From: Candidatus Rikenella faecigallinarum
GTDB taxonomy: Bacteria > Bacteroidota > Bacteroidia > Bacteroidales > Rikenellaceae
Length of the DNA stretch: 64,000 bases
Assembly: GCA_019113395.1 (NCBI GenBank)
Contig: DXHL01000037.1
Coordinates: 1 to 64,000 of the forward strand
Reading direction: 5' to 3'
The position numbers and the translations under genes were made by a program. The notes below the pieces were generated by a model that saw only the letters and a program-made list of their open reading frames with translations, made no database searches and was not told where the DNA came from. Numbering within the stretch: the stretch's first letter is position 1; every line of letters starts with the position of its first letter. This document shows positions 1 to 9,951 of this stretch, one piece after another.

Positions 1-2
1 TT

Positions 3-389
3 TTCCTGTGTGATATAAAGCGAGGGTTGGAGGCATATTTTGCACAAGATTACATCGTTGCGATTCACCTATTGATACCTCAAATTGAAGCGAGTATTAG
101 AAGCCTTTTAGAGAGAGAAAATATTCCGACACTAAAATCCTGTAAATCTCCTAATGAATTTCAACAGCGAACATTGGATGATATGCTACGAGATTCCAAA
201 GCCATTGAGTTGCTAACACCGAACTTGGCTGCATATTTCCGAATATTATTAACTGATAATCGTGGATGGAACTTACGAAATGAAGTATGTCATGGATTGA
301 CTGAGATTAGTCAGTTCGATCCAATGACTGCAAATCGAATTATTCATGCACTACTTTGCTTAGGGCGCTTTCGTGGCCAGACAAATTAA
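3..389 (+). CDS. C-terminal fragment of a DUF4209/HEPN-like protein (5' end outside the window)
   Basis: Frame stays open to the window edge; contains RGWNLRNEVCHGL, resembling the DUF4209 C-terminal motif (RNxxxH = RX4H HEPN-like signature). Confidence 0.6.
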   Translation, partial: FLCDIKRGLEAYFAQDYIVAIHLLIPQIEASIRSLLERENIPTLKSCKSPNEFQQRTLDDMLRDSKAIELLTPNLAAYFRILLTDNRGWNLRNEVCHGLTEISQFDPMTANRIIHALLCLGRFRGQTN

Positions 390-555
390 TACAATAGTAG
401 GGGCGCAAATAGGGGCGCAGAAATCCGCATTCCGATTTAAAGCCTGGAAACAAGGGGGAATTTCGGAAAAATGAAACCCTCAATGCCATAATATTAGAGT
501 GCAAATGACTGATTGTCAATCTAATTATCCGTCTGCTACCGACCTCCCCCTTTTG

Positions 556-600
556 AGAGCTTTTAATCGTCTCCACTTGACGCATTAAAAGCTCTTTTCT
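556..600 (+). terminator. Rho-independent terminator-like hairpin
   Basis: AGAGCTTTTAAT ... ATTAAAAGCTCT followed by TTTTCT. Confidence 0.6.
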
Positions 601-688
601 CTTATATAGGGCATGGGCTATCGGGGACAGAGAGATGCTCCCATGCAACAGGTGCGTATTTCTACCCTATCTTGTAACAAATGCACAA

Positions 689-720
689 GGAGGGGCGCAA
701 CCTGTTGGTGCACCCCTCCT
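689..720. repeat. Inverted repeat (hairpin), possibly the terminator of the minus-strand beta-helix gene
   Basis: AGGAGGGGCGCA ... TGCACCCCTCCT. Confidence 0.5.
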
Positions 721-748
721 TGTACTACGCCTGCGGCACCACTCCGCC

Positions 749-2880
749 TCACGGCTGCGCCTCGCGCGCCGCTACCACACGGTCAAAAGCCTCCGTAACT
801 GCCGAGGGAAGTTGCGCTTCCTTCTTCCAAGCCTCACTGCCGTATACCCCCGCCTGCGTATAGTCAAACGGTTTGAAACCGATACGGCGGGCCGTTTTCA
901 GGTCCACAAAGGTAAAATCACCCGCAGCAGGATTGCGGAACAGCGGGTCGGCAGCTATCGAATGACGGTCGCGTTTCTTCTCCTTCTTCCACTGCGCCAG
1001 GCTTCCTGACCCGACACGCAACGAATCCGCTCCCCGCAAATCCCAATAACAGTTATAGTCCATATCGATTCGGGCATCGCCCCACGCACCCGCCATCAGA
1101 ATACCGCGGTCCATCACCACCATGTTATGCCGGAAATCGAAGGATTTGTGCGGTTCGACCCGCGTAAACTGCAACTGATACAGATAACACATCCCGAGGA
1201 TATTGTTGCGAATGATGTTTTCGCGCCCGTAATGCTGGTGGAAGGCTCCGCTTTTGCATCGATACACCAGGTTGTTCTCCATCACGATACCCGTAGACCC
1301 TTCGTCGGTATAGAGGCCCCAGCCGCCGTAATCATACGAATAGACATCGTGAATCAGGTTGTTTCGGACGACCGTTCCGGGCGACTCCCCAAGAGTATAG
1401 ACTGCTCCCATGTCCGACAACTCGGCCCATCCGATGTGGTGGACATGGTTAAAGGCAATAAGGTTACCCACCGCGGGACTGGGATAGGATGCCACCTCCA
1501 TACGGGATTGTTCTGTGGAATCGATAAAGGCCATTTTGTATTCCGCATCGTTGTAACCCCATTTCCATCCCACCGAGATACCCGAGTAGCGCAAATCGCC
1601 GATATCGTTGTGCGTCACACGGTTGTGGGCAGCGTGGAAGATACCAATACCCACCCCGCACGGGAAAACATAGTCGCCATGCTGGATGATGTTGTTGTCC
1701 ACGACGTTTCGAGCCGTCACGGGACGGTGGTTGATTCGGGTAACCCACTCACCGATTTTCACCCCACCGGCTCCGAGCTGTTGGATGTGGCAGTGTCGGA
1801 TGGTGTTGTCGAAACACTCGCGGCGCCACCACACGGCATAACCGCCCGTCTGCCCGATGTCGCAGTTGCGCAGGGTAATGTGGCGGGCAAAATCGGCCTG
1901 AATGGCGGCCGGCACATAAGCTGCGGCCTGCATGGCTTCACTCCCCTTGAGCGGCATGGAATAGCCGGTTACCTGAAAACTCAGGTTATCGAAAGTCAGG
2001 TTGGTCACGGGTTTTTCAGGCGTACCGTAAATCTCGACCAGTTGCCCAGGAGAGGGGCATAGCAGGTGAGGGTCTGCATCTCTTCGCCCTCACGGGGTAT
2101 ATAATAGAGCCAACCGTCATCGGCCAGATACCACTCTCCGGGGGTATCCAGTGCGCCGAGGTAGTTGTCCAACACATAGCGGGTACCTGCTCCTATCGGA
2201 TTCCAGGACTTCATCCCTTCGCCCGAAAAGAACAGATAACCCGAATCGGCTATCATGTGTTCGATGGGTTTGCGGGTCACATCCCACTTGTGATAGAAGA
2301 GCGCCGTCACCCGGTTCAGTTCTCCGGGAGCCATCCCGCGCAACGATGCCAGGTCGGCCTCATGCACCGTAATTTTCTGGGTGGCATAGGTTGCCATGCG
2401 GTCTTCGCCGCGTTCGATAACCGTTTCGCCTCCGTCCCACACCATAAAATATCCGACATTGGGCGTTCGGGCCCGTGTAGCATGGCGGCCTTCGACATAG
2501 AGTTGGTCAAATCGGGCCAGTTGCGGCACGCGAGTACGCCAGATGCCGTTTTTCCAGGGTTTCCAGTCCCGAATGGGCATTCCTCCTACGAAAACGGGTT
2601 TTTCGTCCGTCAGGCTGCGAAAACAAACGGGTGCCTGCGGGGCATTTTCTGCCGTGACGGTCAGCGGACGGGTCATCAGGTAGGTCCCCGGAGCAATCAG
2701 CACCGTCGTGGAGTCGGATGATTGCCGTGCCAGTTCATAGGCAGCCGAGAGGGAGTAGACGGGTTGTTCCCGTGTTCCGGGAGCAGCATCGCTGCCCGTG
2801 GGAGCGACATAGACGGTCGGAGCGGCTTGGAGTGAGACGCTCAGGGTCAGCATACCCGCCAAAATCAACGGTTTAAGCAT
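749..2880 (-). pseudogene. Secreted right-handed parallel beta-helix repeat protein, split by an apparent frameshift near 2045
   Basis: ORFs 2005..3135(-) and 749..2008(-) join as one protein: signal peptide MLKPLILAGMLTLSVSLQAAP + YVAPTGSDAAPGTREQPVYSL, then repetitive N-rich beta-helix strands (VVDNNIIQHGD, VVRNNLIHDV). Reading -1/+1 at CCTCTCCTGGG gives continuous PGQLVEIYGTPEKPVTNLTFDNL. Confidence 0.75.
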
Positions 2881-3121
2881 AGTATGGATAAAGTTTGAGT
2901 TAGGTTGCCTAAAGGTACGCAAAATCGGGTGACGATGGTTCGGCAAAACGACAGTTTGCTCGGGACAGCAGGTGCACAAGCGTGCAAACAAACCGCAAGA
3001 ACCCCGTAAAGCACCAAAGCAGGCCGTACAGGTCGCCGACGAAGAATTTGTACAACACTTGGGATTCTCTCGGAAATTAACTAACTTTCGAACAATACCC
3101 ACTCTCACAATCCTCATCACT

Positions 3122-5464
3122 ATGTTTTTGCGCACCCTCTTTACCCGTCACAAGCTCTACTCGCGCCTCAACATTCTGGGGTTTGCCTTCGCCCTGACCA
3201 CCGTCCTGTTTATCGGGATGTACGCCTATCGGGAGTTGAGCATGAACATGTTCCACCGCGATGCCGACCGCATCTACAAAATCAGCGGCTGGGGGTGTCC
3301 CTATGCGCTGGCTCCGACCATTGCGGCGGGAGTCCCCGAAATCGAAAGCATCACCAACATCGGAGCGCATACGGTGGCTTATGCCATTCAAAAGCCCGAC
3401 GAGGAGTTTATCTACGGCCAGGAGCCCTTTTTGCAGGCCGACCCGGCCTTCTTCGAAGTCTTCACATTCCCCATCGTTCAGGGCAACCCCTCCAACCCGT
3501 TGCCGGACAACAGCTCCATCGTGCTGACCGAACGCATGGCAGAATCACTATTCGGTTCGGAAAATCCTATCGGAGAGTCCGTCATACTGAACAACGGGAT
3601 GACCTTCGTCGTATCGGCCGTCTGCGAAGATATCCCGATGAACTCCTCCATCCGTTTCGCGGGAATCATACCCATCAACCAACAGCAAGAGGTATACGAA
3701 GGGGTCACCCGGGCACAAGACTGGCGCAGTTGGAACTTTGAGATTTTTGCCAAGGTACGCCCCGGACAGGATATTGCCGCCCTCAACCAGAAGATTCAGG
3801 ATGTCGTGCGTGCCAACGGCAATCTGCAGTACGAAGTGGAACGGGTGGTTTGTTACCCGCTCTCGGATGTCTACTTCAACTATGCCGACCTCTTCACCCG
3901 CTTCAAAGGCGGCAACCACCGCCAGGTAATGTCGATGATATGGGTCGGGGCGATTATTCTGCTGCTGTCCATCGTTAATTTCTTCAACCTCTCGACAGCA
4001 CAAGCCACGCTGCGTGCCAAGGAGATAGGCCTGCGCAAGGTCAATGGTGCCACGCGGCTGCGACTGATTGGACGTTTCCTGGGCGAGTCCGTGGTGATGA
4101 CCTTCGTGGCGATGATACTGGCCGTGATACTGGTCGATTTACTGATGCCGCTTTTCAACCAACTGGTGGGTTTCGAATACAGCCATATCTGGATGAATCA
4201 ACTCTGGCAATGGGGTGTACTGATTGGCGGTTCGCTCGTTATCGGCATTCTGGCCGGGAGCTATCCAGCTTTTTACCTCAGTTCCCTGCGCCCCATCGAA
4301 ACGCTCTACACGGGGCGCGTCGGCAAGGGTCGCGGGGTGATGCTCTTCCGACAGGTCCTGATTGTCATTCAGTTGGCCGCCTCCATCGGGGTGATTGCCA
4401 GCACCCTGATTATCTCGGCCCAGCTCCGCCACCTGCGCACCACCGACCTCGGCTTCGACAAAGAACAGATTGTCTGCATCGGCATGGATGCCACCATTTA
4501 CAACCAGCGACAAGCCTTTTTCTCCGAGTTGCGCCAACTGCCTTTCGTTCAAAACATCAGCCTGACCCAGGGTTATGTCGGATATATCGACATGGGAGCC
4601 AAACTCCAGGGGCAATACCAGGAGGAACATAAAGAGATTTGGAGCAAGTTCATGTATGTGGACACGGCCTTTTTCTCTACCTTCGGGGTGGAAATGGTGC
4701 AGGGAAACACCCTCTTTCGGGACGATGCAACCAACGTCGTACTCAACGAAGCGGCCATGGGGGCTTTTCAGGTGGATGACTACACGCAGCTGAAGGTCTT
4801 TCCCGGTGAAGACCGCGACCCGGACATGTTTCCGGTCAGCGGGGTCTGCCGCAACTTCAACTTCAAACCCCTGCGACAGGGGATTGAGCCGCTGGCCATT
4901 ATGATAATGCCGATGGAGAGCGGCATCATTAACGTACGGGTCAGCGCCTCCTCCTTAGATGACATTCAACAGGTCTTTCGGGAGATACAGGCCGTCTACG
5001 CCAAGTTCAACGCCTCCGACCCGCTGAATCTCAACCTGCTGGATACCTACCTGGCACAAATCTACTACTCCGAAGAGCGTTTCAAAACCCTCTTTACGGT
5101 CTTCTCGGTGTTGGCAATGGTGATTTCGTGCTTCGGAATATTCGGTCTTATCGTCTGCTCGAACGCCCGACGCCGCAAGGAAATCGGTGTGCGTAAGGTA
5201 CAGGGCGCCACCATTCGGGAGATTGTGACGCTGCTCGTACGCAACTACCTGATTTACGTGGGCATTGCCTTTGTGGTGGCCACTCCCGTGGCCTACTACT
5301 TTATGTCGCGCTGGCTCCAGGGATACCCCTACCGCATAGAACCGAGCCTGACGTACTTTGTGGAGGCGGGGCTGCTTACACTGGCCGTAGTAGTGCTGAC
5401 CGTGGGCATGCAGAGCTGGATAGCGGCACGGGCCAACCCCGTGGAATCGCTCCGCTCGGAATAG
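3122..5464 (+). CDS. ABC transporter permease, FtsX/MacB-like with two FtsX domains
   Basis: N-terminal TM helix, MacB-PCD-like periplasmic domain, two blocks with AKEIGLRKVNGAT and RRKEIGVRKVQGAT typical of the FtsX family. Confidence 0.85.
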   Translation: MFLRTLFTRHKLYSRLNILGFAFALTTVLFIGMYAYRELSMNMFHRDADRIYKISGWGCPYALAPTIAAGVPEIESITNIGAHTVAYAIQKPDEEFIYGQEPFLQADPAFFEVFTFPIVQGNPSNPLPDNSSIVLTERMAESLFGSENPIGESVILNNGMTFVVSAVCEDIPMNSSIRFAGIIPINQQQEVYEGVTRAQDWRSWNFEIFAKVRPGQDIAALNQKIQDVVRANGNLQYEVERVVCYPLSDVYFNYADLFTRFKGGNHRQVMSMIWVGAIILLLSIVNFFNLSTAQATLRAKEIGLRKVNGATRLRLIGRFLGESVVMTFVAMILAVILVDLLMPLFNQLVGFEYSHIWMNQLWQWGVLIGGSLVIGILAGSYPAFYLSSLRPIETLYTGRVGKGRGVMLFRQVLIVIQLAASIGVIASTLIISAQLRHLRTTDLGFDKEQIVCIGMDATIYNQRQAFFSELRQLPFVQNISLTQGYVGYIDMGAKLQGQYQEEHKEIWSKFMYVDTAFFSTFGVEMVQGNTLFRDDATNVVLNEAAMGAFQVDDYTQLKVFPGEDRDPDMFPVSGVCRNFNFKPLRQGIEPLAIMIMPMESGIINVRVSASSLDDIQQVFREIQAVYAKFNASDPLNLNLLDTYLAQIYYSEERFKTLFTVFSVLAMVISCFGIFGLIVCSNARRRKEIGVRKVQGATIREIVTLLVRNYLIYVGIAFVVATPVAYYFMSRWLQGYPYRIEPSLTYFVEAGLLTLAVVVLTVGMQSWIAARANPVESLRSE

Positions 5465-5480
5465 CCCCTTGCCCGTACAC

Positions 5481-5534
5481 AAAAAGGGGCAACTCGTCAG
5501 CGCATCTGTTGCGTACAACGAGTTGCCCCTTTTT
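5481..5534. terminator. Bidirectional hairpin terminator
   Basis: AAAAAGGGGCAACTCGT ... ACGAGTTGCCCCTTTTT, perfect 17-bp arms. Confidence 0.8.
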
Positions 5535-5587
5535 ATGTTGCATATCTGCCAAACAACACTATTTTTGCCATACAAACACACCACTCT

Positions 5588-6415
5588 ATGAAACAGATTT
5601 TCACCCTGACAGCGGTAGCCATACTGACTTTGTGCGGCACCGCTCACGCACAGTTCAACCTCAACAAAGCCCTGGGTGCCGGAGCCAAAGCACTTCAGGC
5701 CGCCACCCTCTCCGATGCCCAAATCGAGGCCTACGTCAAAGAGTACATCGACTGGCTGGACCAGCATAATCCCGTTTGCGAAGGGGATGACCCTTATGCC
5801 GTTCGACTGGCCAAGATTACCGAGAAAATCAACACCGACGGACTGAACATCAAAGCCTATCGGGTTGTCGATGTGAATGCCTTTGCGTGTGCCGACGGCA
5901 GCGTTCGGGTTTTTGCGGGTCTGATGGACATTATGAGCGACGAGGAGATTTTGGGGGTTATCGGCCACGAAATCGGCCACGTGATGAACAAGGATACGAA
6001 GGATGCGTTCCGCACGTCGCTGATGGCCTCGGCTCTGCGCGACGGCATCAGTTCGGCCGGCGGCACGGCGGCTAAACTGTCGGACTCGCAACTGGGCGAT
6101 TTGGGCGAAGCGGTGACCAATTCGAAATTCTCGCAGAAACAGGAGTATGCAGCCGATGACTACGGGTATAACTTTTTGAAATCCCACGGCGAGAATCCTT
6201 GGGCGATGGCGTTGGCTTTCAAGAAGTTGAAAGAGATGGAGGCCGAGATGGGTACCGACAAGACGAGCAAGGTGCAGCAGCTCTTTTCGACGCACCCCGA
6301 CCTGGACAACCGCATTCAGCGAATGACGGAGCGGGCTACGGCCGACGGTTTTGAACGTCCTGCCGAAGTGGAGGCAGCGGCTGAGGCGAATGCCGAGACA
6401 GCCGTAGCGGAGTAA
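5588..6415 (+). CDS. M48 family metalloprotease, secreted
   Basis: Signal peptide; HEIGH zinc motif in VIGHEIGHVMN; downstream EYAADDYGY glutamate ligand. Confidence 0.9.
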   Translation: MKQIFTLTAVAILTLCGTAHAQFNLNKALGAGAKALQAATLSDAQIEAYVKEYIDWLDQHNPVCEGDDPYAVRLAKITEKINTDGLNIKAYRVVDVNAFACADGSVRVFAGLMDIMSDEEILGVIGHEIGHVMNKDTKDAFRTSLMASALRDGISSAGGTAAKLSDSQLGDLGEAVTNSKFSQKQEYAADDYGYNFLKSHGENPWAMALAFKKLKEMEAEMGTDKTSKVQQLFSTHPDLDNRIQRMTERATADGFERPAEVEAAAEANAETAVAE

Positions 6416-6442
6416 GTAGCCTGTAGCCATAGCAAAAAAGGA

Positions 6443-6487
6443 CAGTCGGCGTTGGGGTCTGATGACCCCGACGCCGACTGCTTTTTA
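6443..6487. terminator. Hairpin terminator between convergent genes
   Basis: CAGTCGGCGTTGGGGTC TGAT GACCCCGACGCCGACTG followed by CTTTTT, with AAAAAA on the other side. Confidence 0.75.
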
Positions 6488-6605
6488 CGGAACAACCAGC
6501 CACAGCTCCGTAAAGAGAAGGGGGACGAAGAGCCGCACCACAAAACGCAAACACCACATCCATTTTGTTTGAAAAACGGTTCTCCGTCCCCGCAGAAGAG
6601 TTCTT

Positions 6606-7826
6606 TTATTCGTACCGAATAGCCTCGATGGGGTCTAAGCGGGAGGCTTTTTGTGCCGGATACCACCCGAAGAAGATACCCGTCACGGTACACACGGCGA
6701 ACGAGAGGATAACGGAGTAGGCCTGTACGTAGACGGGCCAGCCGGCAAAGTATTTGATGGCGGCCGAGGCTCCGATGCCGAGCAGCACGCCGATAACACC
6801 CCCCAGCACACTGATAATCACCGCCTCAATCAGGAATTGAAAGAGGATATGGCGTCCTTTGACTCCGATGGACATCCGCAGGCCGATTTCGCGCGTGCGC
6901 TCGGTCACCGACACATACATGATGTTCATAATCCCAATCCCGCCGACCAGCAGCGAAATACCCGCGATACAGGCCAACAGCACGGTCATCATCTCGGTGG
7001 TGGAGCTGAGCATGGAGCTGAGTTCCTCCTGCGAGCGGATTTCGAAGTCGTCGTCGGCCATGCCGGTGATTTTGTGGGTGCGGCGCAGGATGTCGGTAAG
7101 CTCCTGTACGGCTTGGTCGGTGAGCTCTTCGCTCAGGGCCGAACAATAGATTCCCTGAAGGTAGGTGATGGCCAGCATCCGTTTTTGGACGGTGGTATAG
7201 GGAGCCAGAATCAGGTCATCCTGGTCCTGCCCCATGGAGTTGTACCCCTTGGGGGTGAGAACACCGATAATTCGCAGGGGGATTTTGTCGAAACGTATCG
7301 TCTTGCCCAGCGGATTTTCGCCGTTGGTGAAGAGTTCGTCCACCACAGACTGCCCGACGACACACACCTTGGCCGCCGTGCGGATATCGTTGTCGGTAAA
7401 CAACTCACCCTGCCCCACTTCGTATTTTCGGATATCGAGGTACTCGGGACTCACCCCATAGACCGTCGTCGGCGTATTGTTAGCTCCGTAGATGGCCTGC
7501 CCGCTGGCATTGACCGACGGCGAAACCGCCGCCACCCAGGTTGTTTCGTTCAGGATGGCCTGATAATCGGAGAACTTAAGCGACTGCATGTCGCTGGCAC
7601 TGAGGCGCACCCCGCCGCCTCGGTCGAACTTCGGGTGAATCATAATCATGTTGGAGCCCATTTCGGAGATTTGGGCGCGGATGCTCCGTTTGGAGCCTTG
7701 ACCGATGGCCAGCATCGCAATGACCGAGGCCACCCCGATGATAATGCCCAACATGGTGAGAAATCCCCGAAACTTGTTGTTGTTGAGCGCCCGCAGGGCG
7801 ATGCGCACCAGATTCTTGTAGTTCAT
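6606..7826 (-). CDS. ABC transporter permease, MacB-like
   Basis: NNKFRGFLTMLGIIIGVASVIAMLAIGQGSK and GGIGIMNIMYVSVTERTREIGLRMSIG, hallmark MacB permease motifs. Confidence 0.9.
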   Translation of the reverse strand: MNYKNLVRIALRALNNNKFRGFLTMLGIIIGVASVIAMLAIGQGSKRSIRAQISEMGSNMIMIHPKFDRGGGVRLSASDMQSLKFSDYQAILNETTWVAAVSPSVNASGQAIYGANNTPTTVYGVSPEYLDIRKYEVGQGELFTDNDIRTAAKVCVVGQSVVDELFTNGENPLGKTIRFDKIPLRIIGVLTPKGYNSMGQDQDDLILAPYTTVQKRMLAITYLQGIYCSALSEELTDQAVQELTDILRRTHKITGMADDDFEIRSQEELSSMLSSTTEMMTVLLACIAGISLLVGGIGIMNIMYVSVTERTREIGLRMSIGVKGRHILFQFLIEAVIISVLGGVIGVLLGIGASAAIKYFAGWPVYVQAYSVILSFAVCTVTGIFFGWYPAQKASRLDPIEAIRYE

Positions 7827-7839
7827 CTCAGGTCAGGGT

Positions 7840-8583
7840 TTAGTCGTTTTCACGGGGGAGCGTTTCGAGCACCTCACGGGCCGACCGAATTGCCTCGTTG
7901 GCCGTGTCCGAAACCACCCGTCCGTCACGCAGGGTGATGTTTCGGCTGCTGAACTGAGCCAGTTCGGGGTTGTGGGTCACGAAGATGATGGTACGCCCCT
8001 CGGCGTGGAGCCGCTGGAACAGGGTCAATATCTCGAACGAGGTGCGGGTATCGAGGTTCCCGGTAGCCTCGTCGGCCAGCAGGATAACCGGGTCATTGAC
8101 CAGCGCACGGGCAATGGCCACGCGCTGCTGCTGACCGCCCGACATCTGGTTCGAGCGGTGGTGGATGCGTTCGGCCAGCCCTACCTCCACCAGCGCCTGT
8201 TCGGCCTTTTCGCGTCGTTGACGCGCCGTATAGGCACGGTTGTAGAGCAACGGCAACTCGACATTCTCAAGGGCGGTGGTCTTCGGCAGCAGGTTGTAGT
8301 TCTGGAAGACGAAGCCAATCTTACGATTTCGCAGGGTCGCCCGGTCGTTCTTGCCCATCGTCCGCACCGAAATGCCATCGAGATAGTACTCCCCGCTGGT
8401 CGGCGTATCGAGGCAACCAAGAATGTTGAGCATGGTCGATTTCCCGGAGCCGCTGGTTCCCATGATGGTGACGAATTCGCCGCTGCGGATGGCGAACGAC
8501 ACCCCGCGCAGGGCATGCACCGTCTCGCTGCCCACCGTAAAGTCGCGGCGGATGTTTTCGATTTTGATAATCTCTTTTTCCAT
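7840..8583 (-). CDS. ABC transporter ATP-binding protein, MacB/LolD type
   Basis: Walker A GTSGSGKST, signature MSGGQQQRVAIARAL, Walker B ILLADEATGNLD. Confidence 0.95.
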   Translation of the reverse strand: MEKEIIKIENIRRDFTVGSETVHALRGVSFAIRSGEFVTIMGTSGSGKSTMLNILGCLDTPTSGEYYLDGISVRTMGKNDRATLRNRKIGFVFQNYNLLPKTTALENVELPLLYNRAYTARQRREKAEQALVEVGLAERIHHRSNQMSGGQQQRVAIARALVNDPVILLADEATGNLDTRTSFEILTLFQRLHAEGRTIIFVTHNPELAQFSSRNITLRDGRVVSDTANEAIRSAREVLETLPREND

Positions 8584-8730
8584 ACTTTCTGCAGGTATCC
8601 GGTTCGCGAGCCGTGGCCCGCGGCAACCCGGAAGAAAAGAGGGGGACTTTCAGTCACAGACACACACGTTGTTGCACCCGCTCCACACCTCAAACGCCTT
8701 CGACACTCCCCCTCTTTTCCCGTTCACAGG

Positions 8731-9942
8731 TTACTTTTTCTTGTTTCCTCCTCCAGGAGGCGTCGGCATGAAGGGGCTCTGCTCGCCACTCTCTCCCGTC
8801 GCCTCATCCTCCTCTGCCACCTGCACCATGCGGAAGCCCACAGCCACCGAATCACCCTCTGCCACTCCGTCGGTAATCTCGGTATAGATACCGTCCGAGA
8901 CACCCGTTTTGACCGCCACTTCGGTCAGCTGTCCGCCCCGGCTGACCCACACCCGTTTGGGGCCGCTCGTCGAGGCCTGCTGACCCAACTCGGGCGTAAA
9001 GCGCAGGGCTTTGGAGGGGACAATCAGCACGTCGGGTTTCTGCATCGTGTATATCGAGACGTTGGCCGTCAGACCGGGAATCAGTTTCAGGTCGGGGTTG
9101 TCGGCCGAAATTACCACCTCATAGGTCACGACGCTCGACTCTTCGGTAGCCTGCAACCGTTTTTGGGTCACCGTACCGCGGAACACATCGTTGGGATAGG
9201 CATCGACCGTGAAACTCACCTGCTGCCCCTCTTCGACCTGTCCGATGTCGGCCTCGTCCACATCGGCAATCACCCGCATCTGACGCAGGTCTTCGGCCAG
9301 CGTGAAGAGGGTCGGCGTTTCGAAACTCGAGGCCACCGTCTGCCCCACTTCCACCTCCCGCGAAATCACAATCCCGTCAATCGGCGAATAGATACGGGCA
9401 TACCCCAGGTTCGTTTCGGCCTGCACGAGGTTCGATTTGGCCTGGTCGTAGTCGGTACGGGCCGTCTGGTAGGCATATTCGGCATCTTCGTAGTCAGTCT
9501 CGCTCACCATCCCCTTCTCGAAAAGACCCTTGATACGGTTGTAGTTTTTCTGCTGGTACTCGTATTTAACCCTTGCGGCTTCAAGGCTGGCGGTACGAGA
9601 ATCGAGCGTGGCCCGCAACTCGACCGTGTCGAGCTCGGCCAACAGCTGCCCGGCACGAACAACGGAGTTGTAGTCGGCATACAGTTTGGTAATCTTGCCC
9701 GAGACCTGCGTTCCCACATCGACCTCGGTAATCGGTTCAATGGTTCCGGTCGCCGTCACGCTGTTGCTGATGGTGCCGCGTTCGACGGCCGCCGTTTCAT
9801 ACGCCATGCCGCTCTCCTTGGGGCCACACGAGGGCATCGCGGCAACCAGCATGGCCGCGGTGAGCCACAACGCTGTTGTTTTTGTTCGAATCTGTTTCAT
9901 ATCCTGTTTTTCGAATATTCTGATTGCGAGAAATGGTTTCAT
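8731..9942 (-). CDS. Periplasmic adaptor subunit (MacA/HlyD family)
   Basis: GTIEPITEVDVGTQVSGKI, coiled-coil region, YSPIDGIVISREVEVGQTV lipoyl-half motifs. Confidence 0.92.
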   Translation of the reverse strand: MKPFLAIRIFEKQDMKQIRTKTTALWLTAAMLVAAMPSCGPKESGMAYETAAVERGTISNSVTATGTIEPITEVDVGTQVSGKITKLYADYNSVVRAGQLLAELDTVELRATLDSRTASLEAARVKYEYQQKNYNRIKGLFEKGMVSETDYEDAEYAYQTARTDYDQAKSNLVQAETNLGYARIYSPIDGIVISREVEVGQTVASSFETPTLFTLAEDLRQMRVIADVDEADIGQVEEGQQVSFTVDAYPNDVFRGTVTQKRLQATEESSVVTYEVVISADNPDLKLIPGLTANVSIYTMQKPDVLIVPSKALRFTPELGQQASTSGPKRVWVSRGGQLTEVAVKTGVSDGIYTEITDGVAEGDSVAVGFRMVQVAEEDEATGESGEQSPFMPTPPGGGNKKK

Positions 9943-9951
9943 GCGTCTACC

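Noticed and set aside
4955-6430. 491-aa minus-strand ORF opposite the permease end and the M48 protease
   Set aside because: Runs across two sense genes and their terminator; no domain signal.
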